Assembly: GCA_963833745.1 (NCBI GenBank)
Contig: CAWHZD010000004.1
Span: 1,457,386-1,521,385, forward strand
Source of the DNA: AP-15 sp963833745
GTDB taxonomy: Bacteria; Pseudomonadota; Alphaproteobacteria; ATCC43930; CGMCC-115725
Length of the DNA stretch: 64,000 nucleotides
Direction of reading: 5' to 3'
The notes under the pieces are model-generated. The model worked only from the letters and a program-made list of their open reading frames with translations, was not told the DNA's origin and made no database searches. Positions 42,463 through 51,620 of this stretch are shown piece by piece (position 1 is the first letter of the stretch; each line of letters begins with the position of its first letter). The translations under genes and the position numbers were made by a program.

Positions 42463-42735
42463 ATGACGACGGAACTGATCGGCTGGGTTGCCGCCGCGAT
42501 TTTGCTGGCGACCATCGGCCGGCAGGTCTACTCGCAATGGCGCGACCAAAGCTCGCAAGGGGTGTCGAAGTGGCTGTTTGTCGGGCAGATCATGGCCTCC
42601 GTCGGTTTCGTCATTTATAGCTGGATGCTTAGAAATTGGGTGTTCGTTGTTACCAATGTGCTGATGTTAGCCACTGCGCTGGTGGGACAATCGATTTATC
42701 TGCACAATAAACGCCGTCAGAACCTCATGAGCTGA
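42463..42735 (+). CDS. SemiSWEET/PQ-loop family membrane protein
   Basis: A 90-residue protein with three TM helices (LIGWVAAAILLATIGRQVY; LFVGQIMASVGFVIYSWML; WVFVVTNVLMLATALVGQSIYL) and the PQ-loop-like section W-x-x-x-S-x-G-x-S-x-W, as in bacterial SemiSWEET sugar transporters that act as dimers. It begins 19 bp after glgX and may be cotranscribed, which fits transport of sugars or oligosaccharides. The upstream frame extension to 42193 overlaps glgX and is not used. Confidence 0.7.
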   Translation: MTTELIGWVAAAILLATIGRQVYSQWRDQSSQGVSKWLFVGQIMASVGFVIYSWMLRNWVFVVTNVLMLATALVGQSIYLHNKRRQNLMS

Positions 42736-42828
42736 TCTCTTTGAGGACGAGCTAACTGGAATCAATTTCGATCCTCCGAACTTTTTTCTCGAAGCAATGT
42801 TGATAGCTATACTGGTCAGGAGAAAACC

Positions 42829-43011
42829 ATGGATAAAGATAGAGTCGTCGGCGCCGCTCACCAGGTCAAAGGCGCCGTCAAGGAGACTGTCGGCAAGGTC
42901 ACCGGCGACGCCAAGACCCAGGCCGAAGGCGCCGCGGAGAAAGCGGCAGGGAAGGTTCAAAACGCTGTCGGCGGCGCCAAGGACGTCGTCCGGGACGCGG
43001 CAAAGAAGTAA
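42829..43011 (+). CDS. CsbD-family stress-response protein
   Basis: A 60-residue, strongly charged, helical protein: VVGAAHQVKGAVKETVGKVTGDAKTQAEG...GKVQNAVGGAKD, the typical CsbD pattern of repeated KG/ETxGK units. AGGAGAAAACC lies before the ATG. Members are induced under general stress; molecular function unknown. A hairpin terminator candidate follows. Confidence 0.9.
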   Translation: MDKDRVVGAAHQVKGAVKETVGKVTGDAKTQAEGAAEKAAGKVQNAVGGAKDVVRDAAKK

Positions 43012-43021
43012 CTGTTGGAGC

Positions 43022-43050
43022 CTCCGGCGGCGCATCACATGCTGCCGGAG
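43022..43050 (+). terminator. Hairpin terminator candidate after csbD
   Basis: CTCCGGCGGC and GCTGCCGGAG pair over ten bases with one G-T wobble and a nine-base loop, followed by ATTTCG. There is no strong T tract, so it could also be a stabilising 3' hairpin. Confidence 0.5.
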
Positions 43051-43221
43051 ATTTCGCGATCCAAAGTGAATAACAGGCGTGTCGCGCGCCGGACTAGGGG
43101 AGAAAATTGATGTTGAGGGGCGCGTTCACCACCGCGGTCGCGACAACATCGATACGAGGGCGGGCGAGCGAATGCGGGACTGCAGAGCCGTGGCTGATGT
43201 CTGCCGGCCGCGCTGCTCTGG

Positions 43222-45165
43222 GTGAGGCGGTCGATCGTGCCAAGTAACGTCGGCGCTGATCGGGCGGAGGTCCGTACCTCAGGGACTCCCCCTACTAGCC
43301 TTGGGACCCTGGCGGTTGCCGTCGTCATTGTTGTAAGTCTTTATTTTGGGCGGGAAGTTTTTGTTCCCATGGCCCTGGCGGTGCTTCTGAGTTTCGCGCT
43401 CGGGCCGCTGGTTCTGCTGCTGCGCCATTGGCGCCTCGGTCGGTTGCCTGCAGTTATTGTCGCCGTCCTGCTCGCCTTCTCACTGATCGGCGGGATCGGC
43501 ACGTTTGTCGGGACCCAACTCGCGCATCTGGCCGCGGAATTACCCGGATACCAAACCAATATCTCGCAGAAAATCCACTCGCTGCGGGATTCGACGGGTA
43601 AGGGCGGGGTGGTCGACCGTACCTCGAGGATGGTACAAAATCTCGGCAAGGAGATCGAGAAGCCAGCCGGGACGGGTGACAGAACCGGGGCCGCCGCGCC
43701 GCCGAACGCCAAGCAGCAAAGCCCTGTCCCGGTCGAGGTCCGCCAAGCCGCCGCGACGCCACTGCAGCTGATCTACGGAGTCGCCGCCCCTCTGCTTCAG
43801 CCCCTGGCGACGGCCGGCATCGTCGTCGTGTTTGTGATCTTCTTTTTGCTCCAGCGGGAAGATCTGCGCGACCGGTTTATCCGGCTCGCCGGGGCCGGCG
43901 ATCTTCGGCGCACGACTGTGGCGCTGGACGATGCGGCCAGACGCCTGAGCCGCTATCTGCTGACGCAGACAGCGGTCAACGCGAGCTTTGGCGTATTGGT
44001 CGGCAGCGGATTGTGGTTCATCGGCGTCCCGAACCCAGGACTCTGGGGCATCCTTGGGATGCTGCTGCGCTTTATCCCCTATATCGGCCCGATCATCGCC
44101 GCGGTCCTGCCGATGATCGTGGCGCTCGCCGTCGATCCAGGCTGGTCGATGCTGCTGTGGACCACGGGTTTGTTCGTGGTGGTCGAGCTTACCACCGGGC
44201 AGGTGATCGAGCCTTGGCTCTACGGCCACAGCACCGGGCTTTCCGGCATCGCCGTCGTCGTCGCAGCCGCTTTTTGGACGTTGCTCTGGGGGCCCATTGG
44301 CCTGCTGCTGTCGACGCCGCTCACCATGTGTCTCGTTGTGCTGGGGCGCCATGTCGAGCATTTGCAGTTTCTCGAGGTGTTGCTCGGCGACCAACCGGCA
44401 CTCGCGCCGGAGGAGAGCTTTTATCAGCGTATTCTGGCCGACGACCCTGACGAAGCATCACATCTGGCCGAAGAGTTCCTGAAGGAGAACTCGTTGTCGG
44501 CCTATTACGACCAGATCGCCATCCGCGGCCTGGCGCTGGCTCAGTTGGACGTCAACCGGGGCATGCTCGATCATGAGCAACGGGTCAGGCTCAAGGGAGC
44601 CGTCGACGCGGTTATCGACAACCTGTGCGACCATGACGACGTTCCAGCTGCTGGGTCCGGAGCGGTGCCGGCGCCCATATTTTCCGCGGAGGAGTTGGCG
44701 CCGAGCTGGCGGGGGACACCGGTGTTGTGCGTGGCGGGGCGCGGCTCGCTCGACGAGGCCTCCGCGGCAATGCTGGCCCAGCTGCTGCAGAAACATGGGA
44801 TCGGGGCCCGCGTCGTGCCATCGGCCGCGGTCTCGCCACCCAATTTGTTTGCCCTCGATGCGGCGGGCGTGCAGATGGCCTATCTCTGCTATCTTGAGCC
44901 CGGCAGCTTTACCAACCCGCATTACCTCGTCAGGCGATTACGACGCAAATTGCCGAAGGCGATCATCGTCGACGGGTTCTGGACCCTGAAGACGGATGAG
45001 GCCGATGAGCGCAATGCGCTCGCAAAAACCGGGGCCGATCTCGTCGCGACGCAATTACACCAAGCGATCGCCCAGGTCACCGCTGCCGCCAGAGAAGCGG
45101 CGGATCCCGATCTTGCCGCCGGGCTGCGACCCCCTGCGCTCAAGCCGGTATCAATGGCCTCTTGA
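43222..45165 (+). CDS. AI-2E family transporter
   Basis: A 647-residue membrane protein. The first 365 residues are the AI-2E/PerM-type domain with TM helices grouped as 1-3 (LAVAVVIVVSLYF; VFVPMALAVLLSFALGPLVLLL; VIVAVLLAFSLIGGIGTFVG) and the later helices with the family segment GVPNPGLWGILGMLLRFIPYIGPIIAAVLP. A soluble C-terminal part of about 280 residues (from EESFYQRILADDPDEASHLAEEFL) is an extension in a subset of the family. The GTG start at 43222 is tentative; GTG 43237 is possible. Substrate unknown. Confidence 0.9.
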   Translation: MRRSIVPSNVGADRAEVRTSGTPPTSLGTLAVAVVIVVSLYFGREVFVPMALAVLLSFALGPLVLLLRHWRLGRLPAVIVAVLLAFSLIGGIGTFVGTQLAHLAAELPGYQTNISQKIHSLRDSTGKGGVVDRTSRMVQNLGKEIEKPAGTGDRTGAAAPPNAKQQSPVPVEVRQAAATPLQLIYGVAAPLLQPLATAGIVVVFVIFFLLQREDLRDRFIRLAGAGDLRRTTVALDDAARRLSRYLLTQTAVNASFGVLVGSGLWFIGVPNPGLWGILGMLLRFIPYIGPIIAAVLPMIVALAVDPGWSMLLWTTGLFVVVELTTGQVIEPWLYGHSTGLSGIAVVVAAAFWTLLWGPIGLLLSTPLTMCLVVLGRHVEHLQFLEVLLGDQPALAPEESFYQRILADDPDEASHLAEEFLKENSLSAYYDQIAIRGLALAQLDVNRGMLDHEQRVRLKGAVDAVIDNLCDHDDVPAAGSGAVPAPIFSAEELAPSWRGTPVLCVAGRGSLDEASAAMLAQLLQKHGIGARVVPSAAVSPPNLFALDAAGVQMAYLCYLEPGSFTNPHYLVRRLRRKLPKAIIVDGFWTLKTDEADERNALAKTGADLVATQLHQAIAQVTAAAREAADPDLAAGLRPPALKPVSMAS

Positions 45166-45325
45166 GGCGATCGCGCGAAGAATGTCGGATCGTGGGAGGG
45201 TTGGCCGTCCGTCGAGCGACTTCCTTGCAAGGAAAATGTTGGGGTACGAACTCCGGCAATGTTAGCCGCAATGTTTTCTGTTAGACTGTGAGCACATAAT
45301 TTAATGGATGCGTCTCACTGATTTT

Positions 45326-45351
45326 GGAACGAAACATTCCTTAAAATTGTT
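45326..45351 (+). promoter_or_regulatory. Possible EcfG-like promoter of the 45388 gene
   Basis: GGAAC followed after 17 bp by TGTT, one mismatch from the general-stress promoter consensus of alphaproteobacteria (GGAAC-N16/17-CGTT), 37 bp before the start codon. The position is suitable for a promoter. Confidence 0.35.
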
Positions 45352-45387
45352 TGGCCCGATGCATAACCAAATGATTGAGGAATTGGT

Positions 45388-45720
45388 ATGAAGCGTTTTT
45401 TGGCTGCAGCCGTTATCACGGTCATGGCAGGTGGGTCTCTCGCGGGTGGTGCTATGGCCCAGAACGCGGGGCCTCCGGCCAATCACGAAGCTGGCACCCC
45501 CGCTATCGCGAAGTCCGATGTGAACAATCCAGGAGCGCCTGTCGCCGGGGCGAACAGCTTTACCAAAGCGGAGGCGAAATCTCGCATTGAGAAAGCCGGC
45601 TACACCAACGTTGCAGATCTGATCAAGGATAAAGACGGGATCTGGAGAGGCAAGGCTGCGAAAGGCGACGCCACCGTCGACGTTGCGCTCGACTTTCAAG
45701 GGAACGTCGTCCCGAAGTAA
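45388..45720 (+). CDS. Small secreted protein with PepSY-like C-terminus
   Basis: A 110-residue protein with a signal peptide (MKRFLAAAVITVMAGGSLAGGAMA, cleavage at AMA-QN). The mature C-terminal half, SFTKAEAKSRIEKAGYTNVADLIKDKDGIWRGKAAKGDATVDVALD, matches the PepSY-like fold in which a helix is followed by strands with the YTNV-x-DL-x-KD-x-DGIWRG motif. Probably periplasmic. A GGAAC-type promoter candidate lies 37 bp upstream, consistent with stress control. Function unknown. Confidence 0.7.
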   Translation: MKRFLAAAVITVMAGGSLAGGAMAQNAGPPANHEAGTPAIAKSDVNNPGAPVAGANSFTKAEAKSRIEKAGYTNVADLIKDKDGIWRGKAAKGDATVDVALDFQGNVVPK

Positions 45721-45771
45721 CCGGCGTCGTTGAGCTGCTAATCAACTTATCTCATTGATTTGAGGAATGTT

Positions 45772-46383
45772 ATGACACAAACGGTCACAGCGCTTTACGA
45801 TACCTACGACGCCGCGGTCTCTGCGGTGAATGATCTCGAGGCATCCGGCATCGCTCATGCCGACATCAGCTTGGTTTCGAACAACGTCGATCACCGATAC
45901 GACAAGGATCATCCGACAAATGCTGCCACGGGCGCCGGGACGGGCGCCGGCATCGGGGCCACAGTGGGCGGGGTTGGCGGTCTATTAACCGGTCTGGGCC
46001 TGTTGGCAATCCCGGGTGTGGGACCAGTGGTGGCTGCCGGCTGGCTGGTTGCCACCGCCGTGGGCGCCGCGGGGGGTGCGGTCGTAGGCGGTGCGGCCGG
46101 CGGAATCGTCGGCTCGCTCACCGGGGCCGGAGTCCCCGAACATGACGCCAACTTTTATGCCGAGGGCGTCAGGCGCGGTGGGACCCTTGTCACCGCCCGC
46201 GTCGACGATGCTCGGGCATCGATGGCCCGCGAAATCCTGCAACGGCACAAATGGGTCGACCCGGCCGTTCGTGGGTCCGCCTATCGCCAGACCGGCTGGA
46301 CGTCTTTTGACGAAAGCGCACCGCCTTACACTCCCGAGCAAGTCGCCGCGGAGCGCGATCTCTATATCGGGGGCGGGGTTTAG
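45772..46383 (+). CDS. General stress protein, YflT-like with glycine-rich membrane segment
   Basis: 203 residues. The N-terminal part (VTALYDTYDAAVSAVNDLEASGIAHADISLVSNN) is the YflT/DUF1269-like ferredoxin-fold module. It is followed by a Gly/Ala-rich membrane-compatible stretch (TGAGIGATVGGVGGLLTGLGLLAIPGVGPV and AGGAVVGGAAGGIVGSL) and the second half of the domain (YAEGVRRGGTLVTARV). I use ATG 45772. Such proteins are typical of stress regulons; molecular function unknown. Confidence 0.8.
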   Translation: MTQTVTALYDTYDAAVSAVNDLEASGIAHADISLVSNNVDHRYDKDHPTNAATGAGTGAGIGATVGGVGGLLTGLGLLAIPGVGPVVAAGWLVATAVGAAGGAVVGGAAGGIVGSLTGAGVPEHDANFYAEGVRRGGTLVTARVDDARASMAREILQRHKWVDPAVRGSAYRQTGWTSFDESAPPYTPEQVAAERDLYIGGGV

Positions 46384-46475
46384 CTAATTTGAGCACGTGA
46401 TCTTGGGTTGAGGTTCGAACGAGGTTTGTCAACGGACTTCAACCGTTGAGGTCTTAAGGCTGATCGGGAATTTTA

Positions 46476-47696
46476 ATGGCGAAGGCCTCGTCTCAGATTA
46501 AGTCCTTTTCCGAGCGGGGTTCTGCGCTTCGGCAATCCCGCAATCTGAAGATGGCGGGCTCTGCGCATGCTTATGTCCGAGGGAACACCCTGAAGTCCTA
46601 CGAATGGCTTGCCGCCGCGGACAGCAGCAAAGTGCCCCAGGGCCCGTCGATCTGGATTTGCGGCGATTGCCATATCGGAAATTTGGGCCCCCTGGCCGAT
46701 ACCGATGGCCAGATCGATATCGAGATCCGCGACCTCGATCAGACCGTCATCGGCAATCCGGCGCACGATCTGATCCGCCTCGGATTGTCGCTGGCCACGG
46801 CCGCCCGCGGCTCCGACCTGCCGGGGGTAACTACGGCCAAAATGATCGAGCAGATGGTAGAGGGATATGAGGAAGCGCTCGTCGACAAAGACCCGGACCT
46901 GCGCAGCCGGCGCCCGGAGTGCGTCCGGGTCGTGATGCGCCAGGCGGTGGGGCGGACCTGGGCCCACCTGGCAAAAGAGCGTCTTGAGGATACCAGCCCG
47001 ACGATCCCGCTGGGCAAGCGGTTCTGGCCGATCAGCGAAGAAGAAAGGGACGAGATAGAACGCGTCTTTGCGACCGAGGACGTGCGTCTGCTGGTTACGG
47101 CATTGCGCTCGCGCGAAAACGACGCACGCGTCGAAGTGCTCGACGCCGCCTACTGGATGAAAGGGTGTAGCTCCCTCGGTCGGCTGCGCTTCGCGGTGTT
47201 GCTCGGGGTGGGGAAAACCCAAACCAAAGAGGGCGGGGTTTGCCTGGTCGACATCAAGGAGGCCGTGCAGGCGGCAGCACCGCACTACCCTGACGCCACG
47301 ATGCCGAGGGACCAGGCGCAGCGCGTTGTCGAAGGCGCCCGGCATCTATCGCCGGCGCTTGGGGATCGTATGCTGGCCGCGACCTTCCTCGACAGTGCGA
47401 TCTTCATGCGCGAGCTTCTTCCCGAAGACCTCAAGCTCGAAGTCGACAAGATCAGTCGCGAGGAAGCAATGAAGGCGGCCCGCTATCTGGCAATGGTGGT
47501 GGGGAAGGCGCACGCCCGCCAGATGGACGTCGTGACGCGGGCAAAATGGCGTGACGAGCTCAGCCGCAACCGGTCTGCGAATTTGGACGCGCCGGGTTGG
47601 TTGTGGTCGAGTATCGTCGAGCTGGTTGCCAGCCACGAGGGCGCCTATCTCGAACATTGCCGCAAATACGCAATGGACTCGGAGCTGGCCGGGTAA
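46476..47696 (+). CDS. DUF2252 family protein
   Basis: A 406-residue protein related to the kinase-like fold. Motifs of DUF2252 are evident: YVRGNTLKSYEWLA, IWICGDCHIGNLGPLAD (G-D-x-H-x-x-N, like the catalytic loop of aminoglycoside phosphotransferases), IEIRDLDQTVIGNPAHDLIRLGLSLA, and a C-terminal GKAHARQMD. Possibly a phosphotransferase of unknown substrate. It lies in the stress-related gene group. Confidence 0.85.
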   Translation: MAKASSQIKSFSERGSALRQSRNLKMAGSAHAYVRGNTLKSYEWLAAADSSKVPQGPSIWICGDCHIGNLGPLADTDGQIDIEIRDLDQTVIGNPAHDLIRLGLSLATAARGSDLPGVTTAKMIEQMVEGYEEALVDKDPDLRSRRPECVRVVMRQAVGRTWAHLAKERLEDTSPTIPLGKRFWPISEEERDEIERVFATEDVRLLVTALRSRENDARVEVLDAAYWMKGCSSLGRLRFAVLLGVGKTQTKEGGVCLVDIKEAVQAAAPHYPDATMPRDQAQRVVEGARHLSPALGDRMLAATFLDSAIFMRELLPEDLKLEVDKISREEAMKAARYLAMVVGKAHARQMDVVTRAKWRDELSRNRSANLDAPGWLWSSIVELVASHEGAYLEHCRKYAMDSELAG

Positions 47697-47746
47697 CGAT
47701 CCTCGCAACGAAATGATCAGCTTTATTTACCTCACGGCACAAATAA

Positions 47747-47959
47747 ATGTTGCATATTATAGATAACACGGCGCTTCCCGTGATATGCCCGAAGTGTGGC
47801 GCACAGATACAGAAGCCCGTGGCGTGGTTCAGGCAGAATAACAAATTTAGCTGCCCGTGCGGGACGATCATTTATCTCGAGACCTCCGAGCTGATCTCGA
47901 TTATCGACCAGCTCGAAGGCGCACTCGGGCGTTTAGTACGACCAGCTCCCAAAGAATAG
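47747..47959 (+). CDS. Small zinc-ribbon protein
   Basis: A 70-residue protein with CPKCGAQIQKPVAWFRQNNKFSC followed by PCGTIIYLE: two CxxC/CPC pairs about 20 residues apart, a zinc ribbon. The C-terminal helix (ELISIIDQLEGALGRLV) may mediate dimerisation. It is less GC-rich than its neighbours. No known function. Confidence 0.6.
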   Translation: MLHIIDNTALPVICPKCGAQIQKPVAWFRQNNKFSCPCGTIIYLETSELISIIDQLEGALGRLVRPAPKE

Positions 47960-47967
47960 AGGCTGAG

Positions 47968-48917
47968 ATGGAGGCTCCTCCGGTCGAGAGACATCTCGCG
48001 GCGATCCTGGCCGCCGATGTGGAGGGCTACAGCAGACTGATGCACGGCGACGAAGAAACGACGCTGGCGACATTGTCCGCCCGTCGCGCGGTCGTTGACG
48101 AACTCATCGGGCGCTATCGAGGCCGCATCGCAAACACCGCCGGCGATAGCGTCCTTGCCGAATTTATGAGTTGGTCGACGCGGTTCACTGTGCGGTCGAG
48201 ATCCAGGAGGCGCTTCAAACAGCGAATGACGGTGAACCGGAAGGGCGACAGATGCGCTTCCGGATCGGCATCAATGTCGGCGACGTGATGGCCAAGGAGG
48301 GTGACATCTTCGGCGACGGCGTCAATGTCGCTGCTCGGCTCGAGGGGCTGGTCAAGGGCGGTGAGATCTGCGTCTCGCGCGGCGTACGCGATCATTTGCG
48401 ACACCGCGGGAGCTTCGTGTTCGAGGATCTAGGCGAGCAGCTGGTCAAGAACATCGCCCACCCGATCCGAGCCTTTCGGCTCCGCGTCGGCCCGGAAACA
48501 TCCGATCAGGAGAGCCCGAGCCCCGGGGAAAACCCTGAGCTATCAGAACTGCCTGCGGTTCCGTCGGCATTCTCTGACCTGTCCGCCGACAACGAGGTTG
48601 CGCTTGAGTTGGCGCTTTGGGACAGCGTCAAGGATGGCAGTCCTGCCGAACTCGAATCCTACCTCGAACAGTATCCCAAGGGGACCTTCGCCTCGCTCGC
48701 CCGAACCCGGCTTGACACAGCCGCGCTGTCATCTGCCAGCGGAGCCACGGTTCAAACACCTGCGGAAATCGCCGCCGACGCTCTCGATCTCGCTTTCTGG
48801 GATTCAATCAAGGACAGCAACCGGCGCGAGGAGCTGCAAGCCTACCTAGAACAACATCCAAACGGCCACTTCGCGGCACTTGCCCGGGCGCGCCTTTCCT
48901 CGCCGGAGGCGCCTTAA
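47968..48917 (+). pseudogene. Class III adenylate/guanylate cyclase with C-terminal repeats, frameshifted
   Basis: The N-terminus (RHLAAILAADVEGYSRLMHGDEETTL, GRIANTAGDSVLAEF) holds both metal-binding Asp positions of a class III cyclase; GINVGDVMAKEGDIFGDGVNVAARLEGL is the second half. One base is missing at about 48166-48172, so GDSVLAEF and VDAVHCAVEIQEAL lie in different frames. After the cyclase domain two copies of a 40-residue repeat (LALWDSVKDGSPAELESYLEQYPKGTFASLARTRL and LAFWDSIKDSNRREELQAYLEQHPNGHF...) follow, known from cyclases and caspase-like proteins of rhizobia. Confidence 0.85.
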
Positions 48918-49033
48918 CCACCGCTATAAAGGTTGTCCACCCGGAGCGGGGGCCTCAGAGCGGCCGGTGAATTCTAAACCGGAAACCCAGCGCGGCGCGG
49001 CGACAGGCGGATGCCGCATCGGGCCGCCTCCAG

Positions 49034-49537
49034 CTAGCGCGTCATTTGCACGATGTCGGTGCGCCAATAGAGCTGCTGCTGCTCGTCCTCGAGAAAATCG
49101 GTACCGCCGAAGGCGTAGCAGTATGTTTCGACAAAACGGCGGCTAACATCGCCTGCAATCGGCGCGTCGCGCCAACCGAACTTCCAGCCGGCGTGCTCGG
49201 CGCCGAGACGCCGGCGTTCCAGACGCACCGCCAAGGTGGCGGCATCGAGTGCGTCGAGCGCAGGGACGCGATAGACGACGACCAGCCGATGCACATTGAG
49301 CTGTAATTGCATCAACAGCTCGTCACCGAATGCTTGCACTAGATAGGTCGCATCGGAGGCGCCGCGAACATGGCGAATCTCGACGCGCGAGCACGCAACG
49401 TCGGACAGTTCGACGTCGCGCGGCTCCTCGTCAAAACTTGGTAGCTCATATTCGACCGCGCGTAGCGCCTCAAGCATCTGCCCTACGAGAAAAGCTTGAG
49501 TCCGCTTCTGCGCCTCGCTGATCGTCAGCACGCCCAT
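49034..49537 (-). CDS. Hypothetical protein
   Basis: A 167-residue protein I do not recognise. It begins MGVLTISEAQKRTQAFLVGQMLEALRAVEYELPSFDEEP, with a GGGAG ribosome binding site. Mixed alpha/beta, no signal peptide or TM segment; the sequence LVQAFGDELLMQLQLNVHRLVVVYRVPAL could form the core. The codon pattern supports a real gene. No informative neighbour, since an IS lies next to it. Confidence 0.6.
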   Translation of the reverse strand: MGVLTISEAQKRTQAFLVGQMLEALRAVEYELPSFDEEPRDVELSDVACSRVEIRHVRGASDATYLVQAFGDELLMQLQLNVHRLVVVYRVPALDALDAATLAVRLERRRLGAEHAGWKFGWRDAPIAGDVSRRFVETYCYAFGGTDFLEDEQQQLYWRTDIVQMTR

Positions 49538-49725
49538 CTCCCGCCCTAACTAACAGGGCCGCGAACGCAGGCCAATTTGCGAGCGTTCCACCGGCACGGC
49601 GCGATTTGCTTGGCGGTCATTGGCGACGGGCCGAACTTCGCACCATACGGCCTACCAGACGGACAGGAACGGAAGTCCGGTGCTGGAGCAGTGGGTATTG
49701 CACGGTTCTTTCTCGAGCATCCAAA

Positions 49726-51620
49726 CCCAACTTCCGCAGTTTGGATTTGAAGACGGCTGATTATCAACGGCTTGGAGGCCATTTTCAGATTTAGGCACCA
49801 CATTTTCTTGAGGGTTCAGCGGGCGGGCGGCATCTCCTGGAAGACGGGCGGCAGGGTGATCTCGATAGCGCGGCAGATCGGATCAATGGTTGCGCCGGGA
49901 GCGGTGCGCAGTCGGGCCCGGCGACCATCCTGTTCGACCTCGATCTCACTGAGGTCGGCAAGATCATCGATGATGCGCTGCCATTCGAGCTTGCTGCGGC
50001 GTGCCGCCAGACGGTCCGTCAGTTCCTTGCGCAGCACCAGGGCGAGGAAGGTGCAGAAGACGTGGCCGCGGATGCCGGCATCGGTTTTGTGGAAGATCGG
50101 CCGGGTGGCAAGCAGCGCTTTTGCGGTTTTGAAGGCGTCCTCCACGGCGAGGAGGTTACGGTATCGCAGGACGACTTGGAGGGCGGAGATTTTCGTGTTG
50201 GTGCGCAGCACGAACAGGCCGTCGAAGCGGGCGTCGGCCTCGACCTTGGCCCGATCAATGACAAAGCCGTCGCCCACGGGCGTCTTGAGGAAACGGCGGA
50301 AGCCCTTGTTGGCGACCAGTGCCTTGTCGCCTTGCGCGAGCTTGCGCTCGAGGCCGGCGATCAGTTCGGCGCGCGCCTCGGCATCCTTTCTGGCTTCCTC
50401 GTCATTGCGACAGATGATGTAGCGCCGCCCGGCGATTGTGGTCTCCCTGACGGCGAGTTCAGTCTCGCCCTTCTGCCGCCGGATGAGCAGCGGCACGCTG
50501 ACGCCATCATCCTCAATGACCTCGGCGCGCACCTCGCGGCTGGTGCGCTCGCGCACGCCGAGAATGTACTCGATCTTCTCGGCTTCGAGCGCCGCCATGG
50601 TGTGGGCGCTGATCATGCCGCGATCGGCGACGATGCAGGTCCGGGCGATGTCGAAGCGATCGCGCAGGCGGCGCACCACCGGCAACAACATCGTCACGTC
50701 GGCAGTGTTGCCCGGCATCAGGAACGAGGCGATCGGCCGGTCGGCGTCATCCAGCACGATGCCGAGCACGACCTGCTTCAAGTGCCCTCGGTAGTCCTTG
50801 GAATGGCCGCGCTGACCCAGGTTCTCACCGCCGGCGCCCTCGAACCATAACGTCGTCGTATCGAAGAAGGCGATCGACACCGCACCGAACAGCGGCTGGC
50901 GATGCCGGTAGAGCGCTTCCTCGATCGCCTCGGCGGTGCCGCGGCCGTGCTCGTCGATTTCGCCGAGCCAGGCCATCGCCTTGTACGCCTCGTCGAGCCC
51001 GAGCCCTTCGGCGCCGGGGACGCGCAAGCCGTTGCGCCATTCGCTCGCGTGGCGGTCGGAACCCGAGACCGTCAGCCGATGCAGTACGGTGAGATAGACC
51101 GCCCGCTCGACATCGAAGCCGAAGCGCCGGTCGGCGAGCAGGCTGGTGAGCACGTCGCGGCATCCGGTTTCGGCCCACAACCGGCCGAACACCAAATCGG
51201 GTCCGATGCTGACGCGGCGCAGTTCCGGCAACTCGCCGCGATAGAAGCTCGACAGCACGATCGTCCGTCGCGAATGCCGCGCCGCCGAGGCGATCAGCCC
51301 GTCGATCAGGCCGGAGGCTTCGACCTCGTCGCGCCGGCCGAGCGCCTTGATGACGCGCTGAACGTGGCACCCGCCCTCGCGTGCGTTCTCGACGAGGTAG
51401 AGGTACTCATAGGCTCCGATCTTCTTGACGCGGACGAACATGGCGCGGCACCCTGCTTGCGGCAAGGGCACCACGATTCGTCGCCACTTCTCAAGATAAA
51501 TAAACCGTCTCAATCACAAAAATGTCGATCATTTAGCACCACAATGCGAGCGGTGTCGTCGCAACCCCAGCATTTCTGCGATCCCCAGCAACCGCATCAC
51601 CCAAAACCGCGGAAGTTGGG
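49726..51620 (-). mobile_element. IS1634-family insertion sequence, copy C (complete)
   Basis: 1895 bp, same inverted repeats as copy A and almost identical. The flanks differ (CCAAA on the left, TCAGG on the right), so no target duplication is present: one side was probably exchanged by recombination with another copy. Confidence 0.92.
49816..51441 (-). CDS. IS1634-family transposase (copy C)
   Basis: Same protein as in copy A. The only difference I find is Arg to Cys early on (EGGCHVQRV instead of EGGRHVQRV). All catalytic segments are present. ATG 51441 is used for the same reason as in copy A. Confidence 0.92.
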   Translation of the reverse strand: MFVRVKKIGAYEYLYLVENAREGGCHVQRVIKALGRRDEVEASGLIDGLIASAARHSRRTIVLSSFYRGELPELRRVSIGPDLVFGRLWAETGCRDVLTSLLADRRFGFDVERAVYLTVLHRLTVSGSDRHASEWRNGLRVPGAEGLGLDEAYKAMAWLGEIDEHGRGTAEAIEEALYRHRQPLFGAVSIAFFDTTTLWFEGAGGENLGQRGHSKDYRGHLKQVVLGIVLDDADRPIASFLMPGNTADVTMLLPVVRRLRDRFDIARTCIVADRGMISAHTMAALEAEKIEYILGVRERTSREVRAEVIEDDGVSVPLLIRRQKGETELAVRETTIAGRRYIICRNDEEARKDAEARAELIAGLERKLAQGDKALVANKGFRRFLKTPVGDGFVIDRAKVEADARFDGLFVLRTNTKISALQVVLRYRNLLAVEDAFKTAKALLATRPIFHKTDAGIRGHVFCTFLALVLRKELTDRLAARRSKLEWQRIIDDLADLSEIEVEQDGRRARLRTAPGATIDPICRAIEITLPPVFQEMPPAR

